A stretch of 64,000 nt of DNA from Acidihalobacter aeolianus (lineage in GTDB: Bacteria > Pseudomonadota > Gammaproteobacteria > DSM-5130 > Acidihalobacteraceae), in NCBI RefSeq assembly GCF_001753165.1, contig NZ_CP017448.1, forward strand, positions 3,289,183 through 3,353,182. Direction: 5' to 3'. The position numbers and the translations under genes were made by a program. Numbering within the stretch: the first letter of the stretch is position 1; each line of letters opens with the position of its first letter. Positions 9,478 to 18,206 of the stretch are shown here, in pieces. The notes beneath the pieces are model-generated. The model was given only the letters and a program-made list of their open reading frames with translations. It was not told the origin of the DNA and made no database searches.

Positions 9478-9906
9478 TCATCGAATGACCTCGGCCTGTC
9501 CCGGACGCGCCTCGAGCCGGCGTCGTTTCGGTCCCTTGCGCGCCGCCTTGCGCACCAGAGGGTCCTCGTCGGCAAGCAGAAGCTGGCGCTGCTCCTCGGT
9601 CAGCAGCACGTTACGGGCGATGAAATAGCGCAGGTTGGGATCGCGGTCGGCTACGCACCGGGCCACCTGTTCGGCACTGAGATCCTCACGCCGCGCGCAG
9701 GTTATGCGCACCGTCTGATCCGGGTCTTCGATAAGCTGCGCCACCTCGTCGGGACCAAGATCCGCCCGGCGGCCAAAGTAGATTTTTACCAGGCTCCACT
9801 GATCGCGGACGAGATGTGGGCGGAAACCGGGGTCAAGATCCGCTGCCAACGCCAGCGTTTTGCGCTCCTCGGTCGAAAGTGCGCGGTAAGCCTGCGCGTA
9901 ATCCAT
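9478..9906 (-). CDS. HEAT/leucine-rich-variant repeat protein
   Basis: A 142-residue soluble protein built of short alpha-helical repeats of about 24 residues with the pattern L-x-x-D-x-D-x-x-V/L-R-x-x-A-R, seen at about residues 60, 84 and 108 (EDPDQTVRITCARR, ADRDPNLRYFIARN, ADEDPLVRKAARKG). This matches the LRV/HEAT-like repeats found in some iron-sulfur-associated proteins, but no Cys cluster is present here. It is likely a protein-protein adaptor. It is upstream of and nearly abuts the TlpA-like gene, and is divergent from nadA. Confidence 0.65.
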   Translation of the reverse strand: MDYAQAYRALSTEERKTLALAADLDPGFRPHLVRDQWSLVKIYFGRRADLGPDEVAQLIEDPDQTVRITCARREDLSAEQVARCVADRDPNLRYFIARNVLLTEEQRQLLLADEDPLVRKAARKGPKRRRLEARPGQAEVIR

Positions 9907-10013
9907 AAATCCAATCCTTTCCGACGAAAGGCGTCAAATTAGCGCCTGAGCCGCTTTGGGCCAAGCCCCACCATACGGACGCACCAACCCCCATCGGTTA
10001 CACTTGTTACTGT

Positions 10014-11123
10014 ATGCCCTTACGCGAGGTCGTCCCGCGCATGAGCTTGGCCGAAGCGATACCAGAGATTCCCAACATCATCGTGCCCAGGACCGCCGGC
10101 GTCATCGCGCTGGATCCCCCCCCGGCCGGCGCAGAGGCCGCACGCATCACTGCTCGCATCAAGGCGTTGCTGCGCGAACGTGACGCGGTCCTCGTAGCCC
10201 ACTATTACGTGGACGAGGCCCTGCAGCGCATCGCCGAAGAAACTGGCGGCACGGTTTCAGACTCGCTCGACATGGCGCGGTTCGGACACGAACACCCGGC
10301 ACGCACCATCGTGGTTGCAGGCGTGCGCTTCATGGGCGAGACGGCCAAGATTCTCAACCCTGAAAAGCGCGTGCTGATGCCTTCGCTGGACGCCGAATGC
10401 TCGCTCGATCTGGAATGCCCTGCGGAACGTTTCATCCCGTTTTGCGACGCCCATCCCGATCGCACCGTGGTTGTATACTCCAATACCAGCGCAGCGGTGA
10501 AGGCTCGCGCCGACTATGTGGTTACCTCCAGCATCGCCGTCAAGCTGGTGGCCCATTTGCATCGCCAGGGGAAAAAGATCATCTGGGCTCCAGACAAGCA
10601 CCTCGGGGCTTACGTTCAGGAGCAGACCGGCGCCGACATGCTGATGTGGAATGGCGCCTGCGTGGTACACGACGAATTCCGCGCCCAGGCGCTCGAGCTA
10701 CTCAAGACACAGCATCCAACCGCCGCCGTGCTGGTCCACCCGGAATCCCCGGCGGCGGTCATCGCGCTGGCCGACGCGGTCGGCTCCACCACTCAGTTGA
10801 TCGAGGCCGCGCGCACGCTGCCCCAACGCGAGCTCATCGTCGCCACGGATAACCGTATCTTCCACAAGATGCGCGCGGCAGCGCCGGGCAAGACCCTCAT
10901 AGAGGCACCCACCGGCGGGCACGGGGCTACCTGCCGCAGCTGTGCACACTGTCCCTGGATGGCGATGAATTCCCTGCGCGCTTTGCTGCAGGTTCTGGAA
11001 ACGGGAGAAAGGGAGATCCACGTGGATGAGACTATTCGCGCCAGGGCGCAACTGGCCACCCAGCGCATGCTGGATTTCGCCCACGACCTCAAGCGCGAGG
11101 TCATGGGCCATGGCGACGCCTAA
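10014..11123 (+). CDS. nadA: Quinolinate synthase
   Basis: A 369-residue cytoplasmic [4Fe-4S] enzyme that condenses iminoaspartate with dihydroxyacetone phosphate to quinolinate in de novo NAD synthesis. The three cluster cysteines are visible: in [11 protein letters not shown], in [11 protein letters not shown], and in the C-terminal [13 protein letters not shown]. The substrate region HYYVDEALQ lies near residue 65. Length fits the bacterial NadA of about 350-370 residues. An alternative ATG at 10041 would shorten it by 9 residues. nadB and nadC are not adjacent. The next gene begins immediately after the stop. Confidence 0.95.
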   Translation: MPLREVVPRMSLAEAIPEIPNIIVPRTAGVIALDPPPAGAEAARITARIKALLRERDAVLVAHYYVDEALQRIAEETGGTVSDSLDMARFGHEHPARTIVVAGVRFMGETAKILNPEKRVLMPSLDAECSLDLECPAERFIPFCDAHPDRTVVVYSNTSAAVKARADYVVTSSIAVKLVAHLHRQGKKIIWAPDKHLGAYVQEQTGADMLMWNGACVVHDEFRAQALELLKTQHPTAAVLVHPESPAAVIALADAVGSTTQLIEAARTLPQRELIVATDNRIFHKMRAAAPGKTLIEAPTGGHGATCRSCAHCPWMAMNSLRALLQVLETGEREIHVDETIRARAQLATQRMLDFAHDLKREVMGHGDA

Positions 11124-11132
11124 GTGGACACC

Positions 11133-12320
11133 ATGAGCACCGCCCCGGAACAAAACTCTCCGCAGATCACCATCGAGATGCTGCGCAAGCTGGTCCAGGA
11201 TCTGCCACCAATCGAGCTTGCACGCCTGCCCGTCGACAAGCTGCCGGACCACATCCCTGAAGATATCGTCGAGGAAGCGCCGTATTATTCGCGGAACGCC
11301 CTCGAAGGGCTGATCATGGAGGCGAACGCCTACCACCTCTCGCTGCGCGTGCGCCTGCAGGAGTCCATCGGCGACGCCGCCATTACCGCGTTAGACAAAG
11401 CGCGATACGCGGGTGCCACGGCGAACATCCGGGTCTTTCGGAATAAGCTGCTCGAACTGATTTCACTGCGACAGGACATCGCGCGCGGGGAACGTCGTGC
11501 GGACTTCACTCTGCTCGGCAACAACATCAAGCGCATGAACGATCTGCTGATCGATGTCCGCGCCGAACTGATCGACAGCCACCGCGCACGAGAACTGTTG
11601 CGCGAACGCATGCCGCGCGACGAACAGCTACAACCAGCCGTGCGTAAGGCCATCGCCAGACTGGACCAGGCCATCAACGGCATCAACCAGTTACTCGGTC
11701 AGTTCTTCACCCTGCGCCTACAGCTTGCACGCCTAGAAATGTCCCGCAAGCGTTCGCTGGTCGAGTCCTTGCAGGAAAAGCGCGAGACCATTCGTCTCGA
11801 GCTACAGCAGCTTTCCAAGGAACTCCAGTCCACCGGTGGCCTGCTGCAACGCACCCTGCAGCGCCGCAAGACCCAGGAACAACAGAGCGAGCTGCAGGGG
11901 CGAATCATCCAACTGGCGGCGGAACTCAAGAGTGCGGATGTGCCGATCTCGGAAACCGACCTGACTAACTGGCTCGATACCATCGTCGACGCGAGCCTGC
12001 ACCCCCAAGCCCGCGAATTCGTGCGCGAGCTGCTCAGCCAGGCGCGCACCTCACTCTATTACCTGCTCAATCAGTACTGCATGATGCAGGAGCATTCCGC
12101 TCGCCAGATTGCCAGCAATCCCTTTCTTCAAGTGGACCCGCAGAGCGCGATTCGCTACGTGCTCAAGTCCGAGGAGTTCATCCTCATGTATTTCGCGCGC
12201 AAACGCGAACAGGCCACCGCCTGGCTGAGCAATGCGGCATTGATCCGCATGGAGGATCTCGACGAGCTGGAAAAGGACCTGGTGCAGGCACTACGCAAGA
12301 GCGCACGGTTGCTTGGTTGA
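11133..12320 (+). CDS. Coiled-coil protein of unknown function downstream of nadA
   Basis: About 395 residues, not recognised. The ATG at 11133 is preferred; a GTG at 11124 directly abuts the nadA stop. No signal peptide or membrane segment. Residues about 90-280 are strongly helical, rich in Leu, Arg, Glu and Gln with heptad-like spacing (for example RLELQQLSKELQSTGG and QSELQGRIIQLAAELKS), so a long coiled coil is likely. The N-terminal part (QDLPPIELARLPVDKLPDHI) is Pro-rich and the C-terminal 100 residues look globular and helical. Co-transcription with nadA is probable, but I see no motif linking it to NAD synthesis. Cytoskeletal, scaffolding or secretion-related roles are all possible. 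Confidence 0.7.
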   Translation: MSTAPEQNSPQITIEMLRKLVQDLPPIELARLPVDKLPDHIPEDIVEEAPYYSRNALEGLIMEANAYHLSLRVRLQESIGDAAITALDKARYAGATANIRVFRNKLLELISLRQDIARGERRADFTLLGNNIKRMNDLLIDVRAELIDSHRARELLRERMPRDEQLQPAVRKAIARLDQAINGINQLLGQFFTLRLQLARLEMSRKRSLVESLQEKRETIRLELQQLSKELQSTGGLLQRTLQRRKTQEQQSELQGRIIQLAAELKSADVPISETDLTNWLDTIVDASLHPQAREFVRELLSQARTSLYYLLNQYCMMQEHSARQIASNPFLQVDPQSAIRYVLKSEEFILMYFARKREQATAWLSNAALIRMEDLDELEKDLVQALRKSARLLG

Positions 12321-12339
12321 ACCCACCTCTGGGTTGGGT

Positions 12340-12564
12340 TCACAGTCCCCGCAAGGACGGCGCTTCCCCCAGCCAGGCGGCCCATTGTGCATGCAAGGTC
12401 ACATCCACGCCCTCGTCGCGCGCACGCGCCATCAAATGGCGTTGCAAATCATCCAGCAAGGCCGCATCCATCAACTCAGGGTTGAGTGGCAAGGCTGCAT
12501 GCAACGTGCGGTAGATCAATTTCAACTCCTGCAGGGAATATTTCTGCAAAGCATCCAAACTCAT
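12340..12564 (-). CDS. Small protein of unknown function (74 aa)
   Basis: The frame is open from 12690, but the ATG at 12564 has a clear AGGAG ribosome-binding site upstream and gives a compact helical protein starting MSLDALQKYSLQELKLIYRT. The upstream 42 codons would run through the marR promoter and are probably not translated. It has no membrane segment or known motif. The pattern L-x-E-L-K-x-I-Y-R-x-L-H looks like a short helical adaptor. It is convergent with the coiled-coil gene and divergent from marR. Confidence 0.55.
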   Translation of the reverse strand: MSLDALQKYSLQELKLIYRTLHAALPLNPELMDAALLDDLQRHLMARARDEGVDVTLHAQWAAWLGEAPSLRGL

Positions 12565-12611
12565 ATCTCCTAAGATCTCATAAGTCGTCACATTCTCTTC
12601 AACCACGGCAC

Positions 12612-12639
12612 TTGTGCCAATAGCTAGTGCAGGTATAAT
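12612..12639 (+). promoter_or_regulatory. Probable sigma-70 promoter of marR-emrAB
   Basis: A TTGTGC -35 candidate at 12612-12617 is followed after 16 bp by a perfect TATAAT -10 at 12634-12639. It is 36 bp upstream of the marR ATG at 12675. Confidence 0.6.
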
Positions 12640-12654
12640 TAGCTGCCTAATTAT
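12635..12654. promoter_or_regulatory. Probable MarR operator, palindrome over the -10 box
   Basis: ATAATTAG-CTGC-CTAATTAT is a perfect inverted repeat with 8-bp arms and a 4-bp centre. It overlaps the -10 box and lies just upstream of marR. Size and position fit an autoregulatory MarR-family site: bound repressor would block RNA polymerase until a ligand releases it and the emrAB pump is made. Confidence 0.65.
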
Positions 12655-12674
12655 TAGCTTTCTTTTACCGAAAG

Positions 12675-13109
12675 ATGAAATCCGATACACACGAACAGTT
12701 CGGCGGCCACCTCTCAGAAACGGCCCGCATCTGGCGCAACAAGCTCGACCAGCGCTTACGCCCCCTGGGTCTGAGCCAGGCCAAATGGATGGCCATCATC
12801 TATCTCTCCAAGCAGGGCGACGGCCTGATGCAGCGCGAGCTGGCGAACTTGCTCGGTATAGAAGGGGCATCCCTGGTTGGCCTGCTCGATCGCATGGCCC
12901 AGGACGGGTGGATCGAACGACGCGAAGTACCGGAGGACCGCCGCTGCAAATCCGTGCACTTGACCGAGCGCGCCCATGATCTCTCGCGCGAGATCAAATC
13001 CGTCGCTGCTACGTTACGTGGCGAGCTGCTTGAGGGACTGTCCGCTGAAGAAATTCGTTGTTGCGAGCGCGTGTTGAGTCACATCAAGCAGCGCGCAGCA
13101 CAAATCTGA
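12675..13109 (+). CDS. MarR-family transcriptional regulator
   Basis: A 144-residue winged-helix dimeric repressor. The helix-turn-helix covers about residues 45-85 (GDGLMQRELANLLGIEGASLVGLLDRM) and the wing carries the typical REVPEDRRCKSVHLTERA (D-x-R in the wing). It is the first gene of marR-emrA-emrB, so it probably senses the substrates of the pump and represses its own operon through the palindrome over the -10 box. Confidence 0.9.
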   Translation: MKSDTHEQFGGHLSETARIWRNKLDQRLRPLGLSQAKWMAIIYLSKQGDGLMQRELANLLGIEGASLVGLLDRMAQDGWIERREVPEDRRCKSVHLTERAHDLSREIKSVAATLRGELLEGLSAEEIRCCERVLSHIKQRAAQI

Positions 13110-13140
13110 TTCACGTACACACACGTTCACCGAGGAACGC

Positions 13141-14154
13141 ATGAAGCGCAGCCTGAAGATCGCCGCCGGCGTGGTGGTCGCTGCCGGACTGTTTGCAGCC
13201 GGCTATGCCTACTGGCGCCACGGCGAGTATTACCCAAGCACCGAAGACGCCTATGTCGGCGCGCATACGATCAACGTTGCGCCCAGAGTCTCCGGACGCG
13301 TGATCGCAGTGCAGGCCCACGATCACGAAAATGTTCACGCGGGACAGGTTCTCTACCGTATCGATCCGACCACCTTCAAACTTGATGTTGATGCAGCGAA
13401 GGCGCAATTGCAGCTTGCCAAACAGCAAGTCGCCGCCGAGCAGGCCTCCATCAGCGCGGCAAAGGCCAGCGTCAAGCAGGCAGAAGTCAAGCTAGCCAAT
13501 GCCGAGTCAAAGGCTAAACGCCAGTTGGCCCTCGCCAAGCGAGGCTATACCAACGCCCAGGCGGTTGAGGACGCCACGGACAACGCCCGCGCGGCCCGTG
13601 CCACGCTTGCCGTGGCGCGCGCGGATCTGCAGCAGGCACTGGCCCAGATGGGCCCAGCCGGCAGTGACAACGGACGCATTCAGGCGGCCGAGGCAGCCTT
13701 GGGAGTCGCCCAATCCAATCTCGCGGATACCCAGGTCACCGCCAGCTGTGACGGCCAGCTTTCGCAGTTGGATTTGCGTCCGGGTGATTCCGTGACGCAA
13801 GGACGCCCCAACTTCGTACTCGTGTGCACACACCGTTGGTGGGTCGACGCCAACTACAAGGAAACCGATCTCGACCGCATACATCCGGGCCAGCCGGCGA
13901 CCGTGAGTGTCGACATGTACCCAGACCACAACTTCCGCGGCCGCGTGCTGAGCATCAACCCGGCCAGCGGCGCTGCCTTCTCCCTGCTACCGCCGGAGAA
14001 TGCCACGGGCAACTGGGTGAAGGTGACCCAACGAGTGCCTGTACGCGTCGAAATCCTCGACCCCAACCCCCGCTACCCCTTGCGCGTGGGCACCTCGGCC
14101 GAGGTCACAATCAATACGACAGCTAACGACGCGGGCCCCGCCGACAAGCAATGA
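13141..14154 (+). CDS. emrA: EmrA-type membrane fusion protein of an MFS efflux pump
   Basis: A 337-residue inner-membrane-anchored periplasmic adaptor. It has one N-terminal membrane segment (residues 5-22), a lipoyl/barrel-sandwich half-motif (YPSTEDAYVGAHTINVAPRVSG), a helical hairpin region (residues 80-165) and the C-terminal family motif GNWVKVTQRVPVRVE. A GAGGAA ribosome-binding site precedes the ATG. With EmrB and an outer membrane channel encoded elsewhere it would extrude hydrophobic toxic compounds or uncouplers. Confidence 0.92.
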   Translation: MKRSLKIAAGVVVAAGLFAAGYAYWRHGEYYPSTEDAYVGAHTINVAPRVSGRVIAVQAHDHENVHAGQVLYRIDPTTFKLDVDAAKAQLQLAKQQVAAEQASISAAKASVKQAEVKLANAESKAKRQLALAKRGYTNAQAVEDATDNARAARATLAVARADLQQALAQMGPAGSDNGRIQAAEAALGVAQSNLADTQVTASCDGQLSQLDLRPGDSVTQGRPNFVLVCTHRWWVDANYKETDLDRIHPGQPATVSVDMYPDHNFRGRVLSINPASGAAFSLLPPENATGNWVKVTQRVPVRVEILDPNPRYPLRVGTSAEVTINTTANDAGPADKQ

Positions 14155-15662
14155 GTGCGGCCGAAACCAGCGCCCGGGAGCGTCTGCTCATCACCATTGC
14201 TGTGATGTCGGCAACCGTGATGCAGGTCTTGGATACGACCATTGTCAATGTGGCCCTGCCGCACATGCAGGGCCAGCTCAGCGCCACCCGCGACCAGATA
14301 TCCTGGGTGCTGACGAGCTATCTGGTAGCCTCGGGTATCTTCATGCCACTGACCGGCTACTTCACCGACCGGATGGGGCAGAAGCGTTATCTGATGCTGA
14401 GCGTCGGCGGTTTTGTACTCAGTTCCGCACTGTGCGGCATATCCACCAATATCGCCGAAATCGTGATCTTCCGCCTCGCCCAGGGCGTTTTCGGCGCTGC
14501 TCTGGTGCCTCTGTCGCAATCGTTGATGGTCAACACCTATCCGCTTGAGCAACGCGGACGTGCGATGGCCATCTGGGGCATGGGCGTCATGATCGGCCCG
14601 ATCCTGGGACCGACTCTGGGCGGTTACCTTACCGAAGTGCTGAGCTGGCGCTGGACCTTCTACATCAATGTACCAGTCGGACTGTTGTCGTTACTGCTCG
14701 CCTGGCGCGTCGTACCCGATACCGAGCGTCGAGAACGTCGCATGGATTGGACCGGTTTCCTCCTCATGGGTGTCGCCATCGGTGCCATCCAATACGTGCT
14801 AGATCGCGGTAACCAGGATGCCTGGTTCTCATCCAACACCATCGTGCTGCTCTCGGCCATCGCCGCCTGCAGCTTGGTGGCCTTCATCTGGCATGCGATT
14901 CGTGCCGGCGAACATGCCATATTCCGCCTCGGCATCTTTCGGGACCGCAACTTCACCACAGCGAGCCTGCTGATCGCGGTATTCGGTCTAGGGCTCTACG
15001 GAACGGCCCTGGTCCAGCCGCTCATGCTCGAAGGCCTGCTCAGTTACCCGGCCCTTACCACGGGACTCGTGATGGCTCCGCGAGGCATCGCCAGCATGTT
15101 CAGCATGATGCTCGTGGGACGCTTGATCGGACGTGTCGAACCGCGTCTGCTGATAGCTGTCGGCATCGTGCTCGCCAGTGCCGGCGCCTGGGCCATGACA
15201 CTGTACAATCTCGACATCGACACCTTCTGGTCGGTCTGGCCCATCGTTCTGCAGGGGCTAGGCATGGGACTGATTTTCGTACCGATGTCCACGGTGGCAT
15301 TCTCCTCGCTGCCTCCGCGCGATTCAGCCGAAGCCGCCGGCCTGTTCAGCCTGTTACGCACCATCGGTTCGGCGATCGGCATTTCCATCGTTTCCACTGT
15401 TCTGACCCAGCACACCCAGATCGCGTGGAATCAACTCGGTGGGCACATCACGCCAATGAATCCTGCCGTCGACCACTATCTGCGGAGGCTGGATCTCGGC
15501 GCCGACTCTCCCGCATCTGTATCGGTGTTGGGTCAGCTTCTGCATCGGCAGGCTGACATGGTCGGTTTTCTCGATGCCTTCTTGCTGATCACCTGGAGCT
15601 TCGTCATTATGCTGCCGCTGGTGCTGCTCATGCGCCGGGTGGATCTGCGCCGCAGTGCCTGA
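14151..15662 (+). CDS. emrB: EmrB-type DHA2-family MFS exporter
   Basis: A 503-residue inner-membrane proton antiporter, expected to have 14 transmembrane segments. It has motif D1 of DHA2 transporters near the first helix (LDTTIVNVALPHMQG), motif A in the first cytoplasmic loop (GYFTDRMGQKRY) and the Gly/Pro-rich motif C in helix 5 (GMGVMIGPILGPTLGG). The start overlaps the emrA stop by 4 bp (ATGA), so synthesis is coupled. Confidence 0.93.
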   Translation: MSAAETSARERLLITIAVMSATVMQVLDTTIVNVALPHMQGQLSATRDQISWVLTSYLVASGIFMPLTGYFTDRMGQKRYLMLSVGGFVLSSALCGISTNIAEIVIFRLAQGVFGAALVPLSQSLMVNTYPLEQRGRAMAIWGMGVMIGPILGPTLGGYLTEVLSWRWTFYINVPVGLLSLLLAWRVVPDTERRERRMDWTGFLLMGVAIGAIQYVLDRGNQDAWFSSNTIVLLSAIAACSLVAFIWHAIRAGEHAIFRLGIFRDRNFTTASLLIAVFGLGLYGTALVQPLMLEGLLSYPALTTGLVMAPRGIASMFSMMLVGRLIGRVEPRLLIAVGIVLASAGAWAMTLYNLDIDTFWSVWPIVLQGLGMGLIFVPMSTVAFSSLPPRDSAEAAGLFSLLRTIGSAIGISIVSTVLTQHTQIAWNQLGGHITPMNPAVDHYLRRLDLGADSPASVSVLGQLLHRQADMVGFLDAFLLITWSFVIMLPLVLLMRRVDLRRSA

Positions 15663-15710
15663 GATGTTTACGGTCCGTACAGTCGCGTCGGCAGGTTAGT
15701 AAGGCTATCC

Positions 15711-15732
15711 TTAAATTTAGATAAATATTTAA
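15711..15732. promoter_or_regulatory. AT-rich inverted repeat upstream of the stress-protein operon
   Basis: TTAAAT and ATTTAA arms (6 bp, perfect) flank a 10-bp AT-rich centre, in a GC-rich neighbourhood, 65 bp upstream of the usp start. It could be an operator or an AT-rich UP/-10 region. No matching regulator is adjacent. Confidence 0.3.
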
Positions 15733-15797
15733 TCCTGCTCAGGCCTCGCCCGTGTCCCAATGCATGCCCGACCTGATCGCGATGGGGAGTACTTCCC

Positions 15798-16271
15798 ATG
15801 TATCACACCATACTGCTTGCCTATGACGGCTCCCGCGAGTGCCGTGTAGCGCTGCGTGAAGGCGCCGAACTGGCGGTGGCCTGCAGCGCCAGCGTGATAT
15901 TGCTTTCCGTCATGCCCATTTCGCTGGGCCTGTCCATCGGCGAAGGTTTCAGCGCAGGCGACATCCTCACCGCGGATCATGAACGCCAGGTGGCCATCCT
16001 CAACGAGGGCGTCACACGCCTACACCAACTCGGTCTCAATGCACAGGGCCGCTTGGTTCTCGGCGACCCGATCGAGCAGATTGTCGCCATCGCCCATGAG
16101 ATCGAGGCTGACCTTATCGTCCTCGGTCACAGCCGGCGCAGTGGCATTTCGCGCTGGTGGCGCTCCTCGGTCGGTGCATCGCTGCTCGACGAACTCGAGT
16201 GCAGCATTCTGGTTGCGCAGGGCAAGGAACAGGATCTCGTGCAGCAGCCGTCGTCTAAGGACACAAACTGA
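15798..16271 (+). CDS. Universal stress protein (UspA family)
   Basis: A 157-residue alpha/beta protein of the adenine-nucleotide-binding Usp fold. It opens with the typical TILLAYDGSRECRVALREGAELA and has LIVLGHSRRSGISRWWRSSVGASLL, a variant of the G-x2-G-x9-G-S/T ATP-binding motif, near residue 110-135. A GGGGAG ribosome-binding site precedes the ATG. It heads an overlapping run with the phosphatase-like gene, fkpB and ispH. Confidence 0.9.
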   Translation: MYHTILLAYDGSRECRVALREGAELAVACSASVILLSVMPISLGLSIGEGFSAGDILTADHERQVAILNEGVTRLHQLGLNAQGRLVLGDPIEQIVAIAHEIEADLIVLGHSRRSGISRWWRSSVGASLLDELECSILVAQGKEQDLVQQPSSKDTN

Positions 16272-16600
16272 TGCCCTACAAACGCAAGGCCCGTGTCCTT
16301 TTCCTGTCCGTTGGCGACGAGGCTGAATATGCCTCGGCCTGCGCCAGGCGTCTGGGCGGGGACTGGGTGGACACACGCATAACACGGCCAGGCAACGGCG
16401 AGGACGCTGTCGACACAGCTTGGGCAGATTTATTCGTCACCATCGGCCAAGAGCCAGACAGGCTATCGTGCGCCTTGTCGCCTACCACGAGACATGTACA
16501 CTGGCCGGATTGCGGGCGTGACGAAATCGCGCGCCGCGTCAACGGCATGATCGGCGGCATGCGCATGCTGGCGCGACTCGATCCGGTGGACACGGCATGA
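16271..16600 (+). CDS. Degenerate low-molecular-weight phosphatase / ArsC-like protein
   Basis: A 109-residue protein resembling the low-molecular-weight tyrosine phosphatase and thioredoxin-type arsenate reductase fold: RVLFL strand at the N-terminus, ADLFVTIGQEPD (the VT-C-D strand), and RHVHWPDCGRDEIARRV near the C-terminus. The catalytic P-loop C-x5-R that should follow VLFL is absent; the sequence there is SVGDEAEYAS. It can therefore not act as a phosphatase or reductase by the known mechanism. It overlaps usp by 1 bp and fkpB by 4 bp, so it is kept in frame in a coupled operon and looks functional in another way. Confidence 0.6.
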   Translation: MPYKRKARVLFLSVGDEAEYASACARRLGGDWVDTRITRPGNGEDAVDTAWADLFVTIGQEPDRLSCALSPTTRHVHWPDCGRDEIARRVNGMIGGMRMLARLDPVDTA

Positions 16601-17085
16601 ACTACGAACCTAAATCTCTCTGTCCGCCGATCGGCCCGAGCAGCCGCGTTAGACTGCATTACGCCATCACACTGGAAAACGGCACCGTCGCCGACGCCAC
16701 CATGGGTGAGGATCCGCTCGACATCGAAATAGGTACTGGCGCATTGCACCCGAATCTCGAACGCCTGCTCATTGGGCGCAAGGCCGGAAGTACCGACGTG
16801 GTCGTGCTGCCGCCCGAACGCGCATTCGGATTGCATGACCCGTCACTGGTTCAAACGATGCCTAGAGAAGACTTTCCGCACGCCATGGCGCTGGAAGTGG
16901 GCGCGCTGGTTGCCTTCACCACACCAGGCGGTGACGAAGTCCCTGGGATCGTGCACGAACTCACCGACAATGCGGTCACTGTGGATTTCAACCACCCCTT
17001 TGCCGGCCACAGGCTGACCATCGGCCTGCAGATACTGGCCGTTGACGGCTGCCCGCCCGAGGCCTCAGAACAGACTTCAGGGTGA
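16597..17085 (+). CDS. fkpB: FKBP-type peptidyl-prolyl isomerase, FkpB/SlpA-like
   Basis: A 162-residue cytoplasmic isomerase of the SlyD/FkpB type. It has the FKBP strand [18 protein letters not shown], then [20 protein letters not shown], and the insert-in-flap region [20 protein letters not shown]. The C-terminal His-rich metal tail of SlyD is absent, which favours FkpB/SlpA. In many proteobacteria fkpB directly precedes ispH, as here. Confidence 0.9.
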   Translation: MNYEPKSLCPPIGPSSRVRLHYAITLENGTVADATMGEDPLDIEIGTGALHPNLERLLIGRKAGSTDVVVLPPERAFGLHDPSLVQTMPREDFPHAMALEVGALVAFTTPGGDEVPGIVHELTDNAVTVDFNHPFAGHRLTIGLQILAVDGCPPEASEQTSG

Positions 17086-17153
17086 CTGCTTGTCGAACGT
17101 GCGGTAACGTAAGCGTCCCAGCGATCACTGACAGCCTGCAGGAATACAGCACC

Positions 17154-18098
17154 ATGGACATACTGCTCGCGAACCCGCGCGGCTTCTGTGCCGGCGTAGA
17201 CCGCGCCATCGAGATCGTAGAACGTGCTCTGGAGGCCTTTGGCGCCCCCATCTACGTGCGTCACGAGGTCGTGCACAACCGCTTTGTCGTGGATGGCTTG
17301 CGCGCCAAGGGCGCCGTGTTCGTAGAGGAAATCGACGAGGTCCCCGATGGCGCAACCGTGATTTTCAGCGCTCACGGCGTCTCGCAACTCGTGCGCAAGC
17401 AGGCGGAATCGCGTGATCTGACGGTGTTCGACGCCACCTGCCCACTGGTGACCAAGGTGCACATCGAAGTGGCGCGTTTCTCCCGTGAGGGACGCGAGGT
17501 GATCCTGATCGGCCATGCAGGCCACCCCGAGGTTGAAGGCACCATGGGCCAGTTCGATGCCAGTGCCGGTGGGCACATGCACCTCGTCGAATCGCCCACG
17601 GACATTGCCGATCTGGATATCAAGGACCCCGACCGCCTTGCCTTCGTTACCCAGACAACCCTTTCCGTTGACGATGCCGCCGCCGTCATCGACGCCCTGC
17701 GCGCACGTTTCCCTGCGGTCGAAGGGCCCCGTCGCGACGATATCTGCTACGCCACGCAGAACCGCCAGGACGCCGTGCGCTCGCTGAGCGAGGCTTGCGA
17801 CCTCGTCCTCGTCGTCGGCTCACCGAACAGCTCGAATTCCAATCGCCTGCGTGAACTGGCTGCTAAAGCGGGGATACCGGCCTACTTGATCGATGGTGCC
17901 TCCGACATCCGCCGTGAGTGGCTCGGAGAAAGCAGACGAATCGGCATCACAGCAGGCGCTTCCGCGCCCGAAAAGCTCGTCCGAGATGTCATCGCACAAC
18001 TACTCGCCTGGGGCGCCACCGGCGTTACGGAACTTGCCGGACGCGAGGAGAAAATCACCTTCGGCCTGCCGTCAGCTTTGCGCGAAGCCACCGTTTAG
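17154..18098 (+). CDS. ispH: 4-hydroxy-3-methylbut-2-enyl diphosphate reductase
   Basis: A 314-residue [4Fe-4S] enzyme for the last step of the MEP isoprenoid pathway, giving IPP and DMAPP. The three cluster cysteines are in [21 protein letters not shown] and [11 protein letters not shown]; the catalytic Glu is in [10 protein letters not shown], and [12 protein letters not shown] binds the diphosphate. The frame is open from 17082, but the ATG at 17154 gives the standard [14 protein letters not shown] start and is preceded by AGGAA. It follows fkpB by 68 bp. Confidence 0.96.
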   Translation: MDILLANPRGFCAGVDRAIEIVERALEAFGAPIYVRHEVVHNRFVVDGLRAKGAVFVEEIDEVPDGATVIFSAHGVSQLVRKQAESRDLTVFDATCPLVTKVHIEVARFSREGREVILIGHAGHPEVEGTMGQFDASAGGHMHLVESPTDIADLDIKDPDRLAFVTQTTLSVDDAAAVIDALRARFPAVEGPRRDDICYATQNRQDAVRSLSEACDLVLVVGSPNSSNSNRLRELAAKAGIPAYLIDGASDIRREWLGESRRIGITAGASAPEKLVRDVIAQLLAWGATGVTELAGREEKITFGLPSALREATV

Positions 18099-18206
18099 TT
18101 TCAGACCGGCATTACATTCGGCGAAATCTCGGTCTTCGCATTTCCATCGCTTACGATGCTCATGTGAAAACTAGTAGCAGCTTAAAATTATCAAACACGC
18201 TCAATT

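Noticed and set aside
12320-12335. AACCCA-cctc-TGGGTT hairpin as terminator after the coiled-coil gene
   Set aside because: Stem is short and no T-tract follows on either strand.
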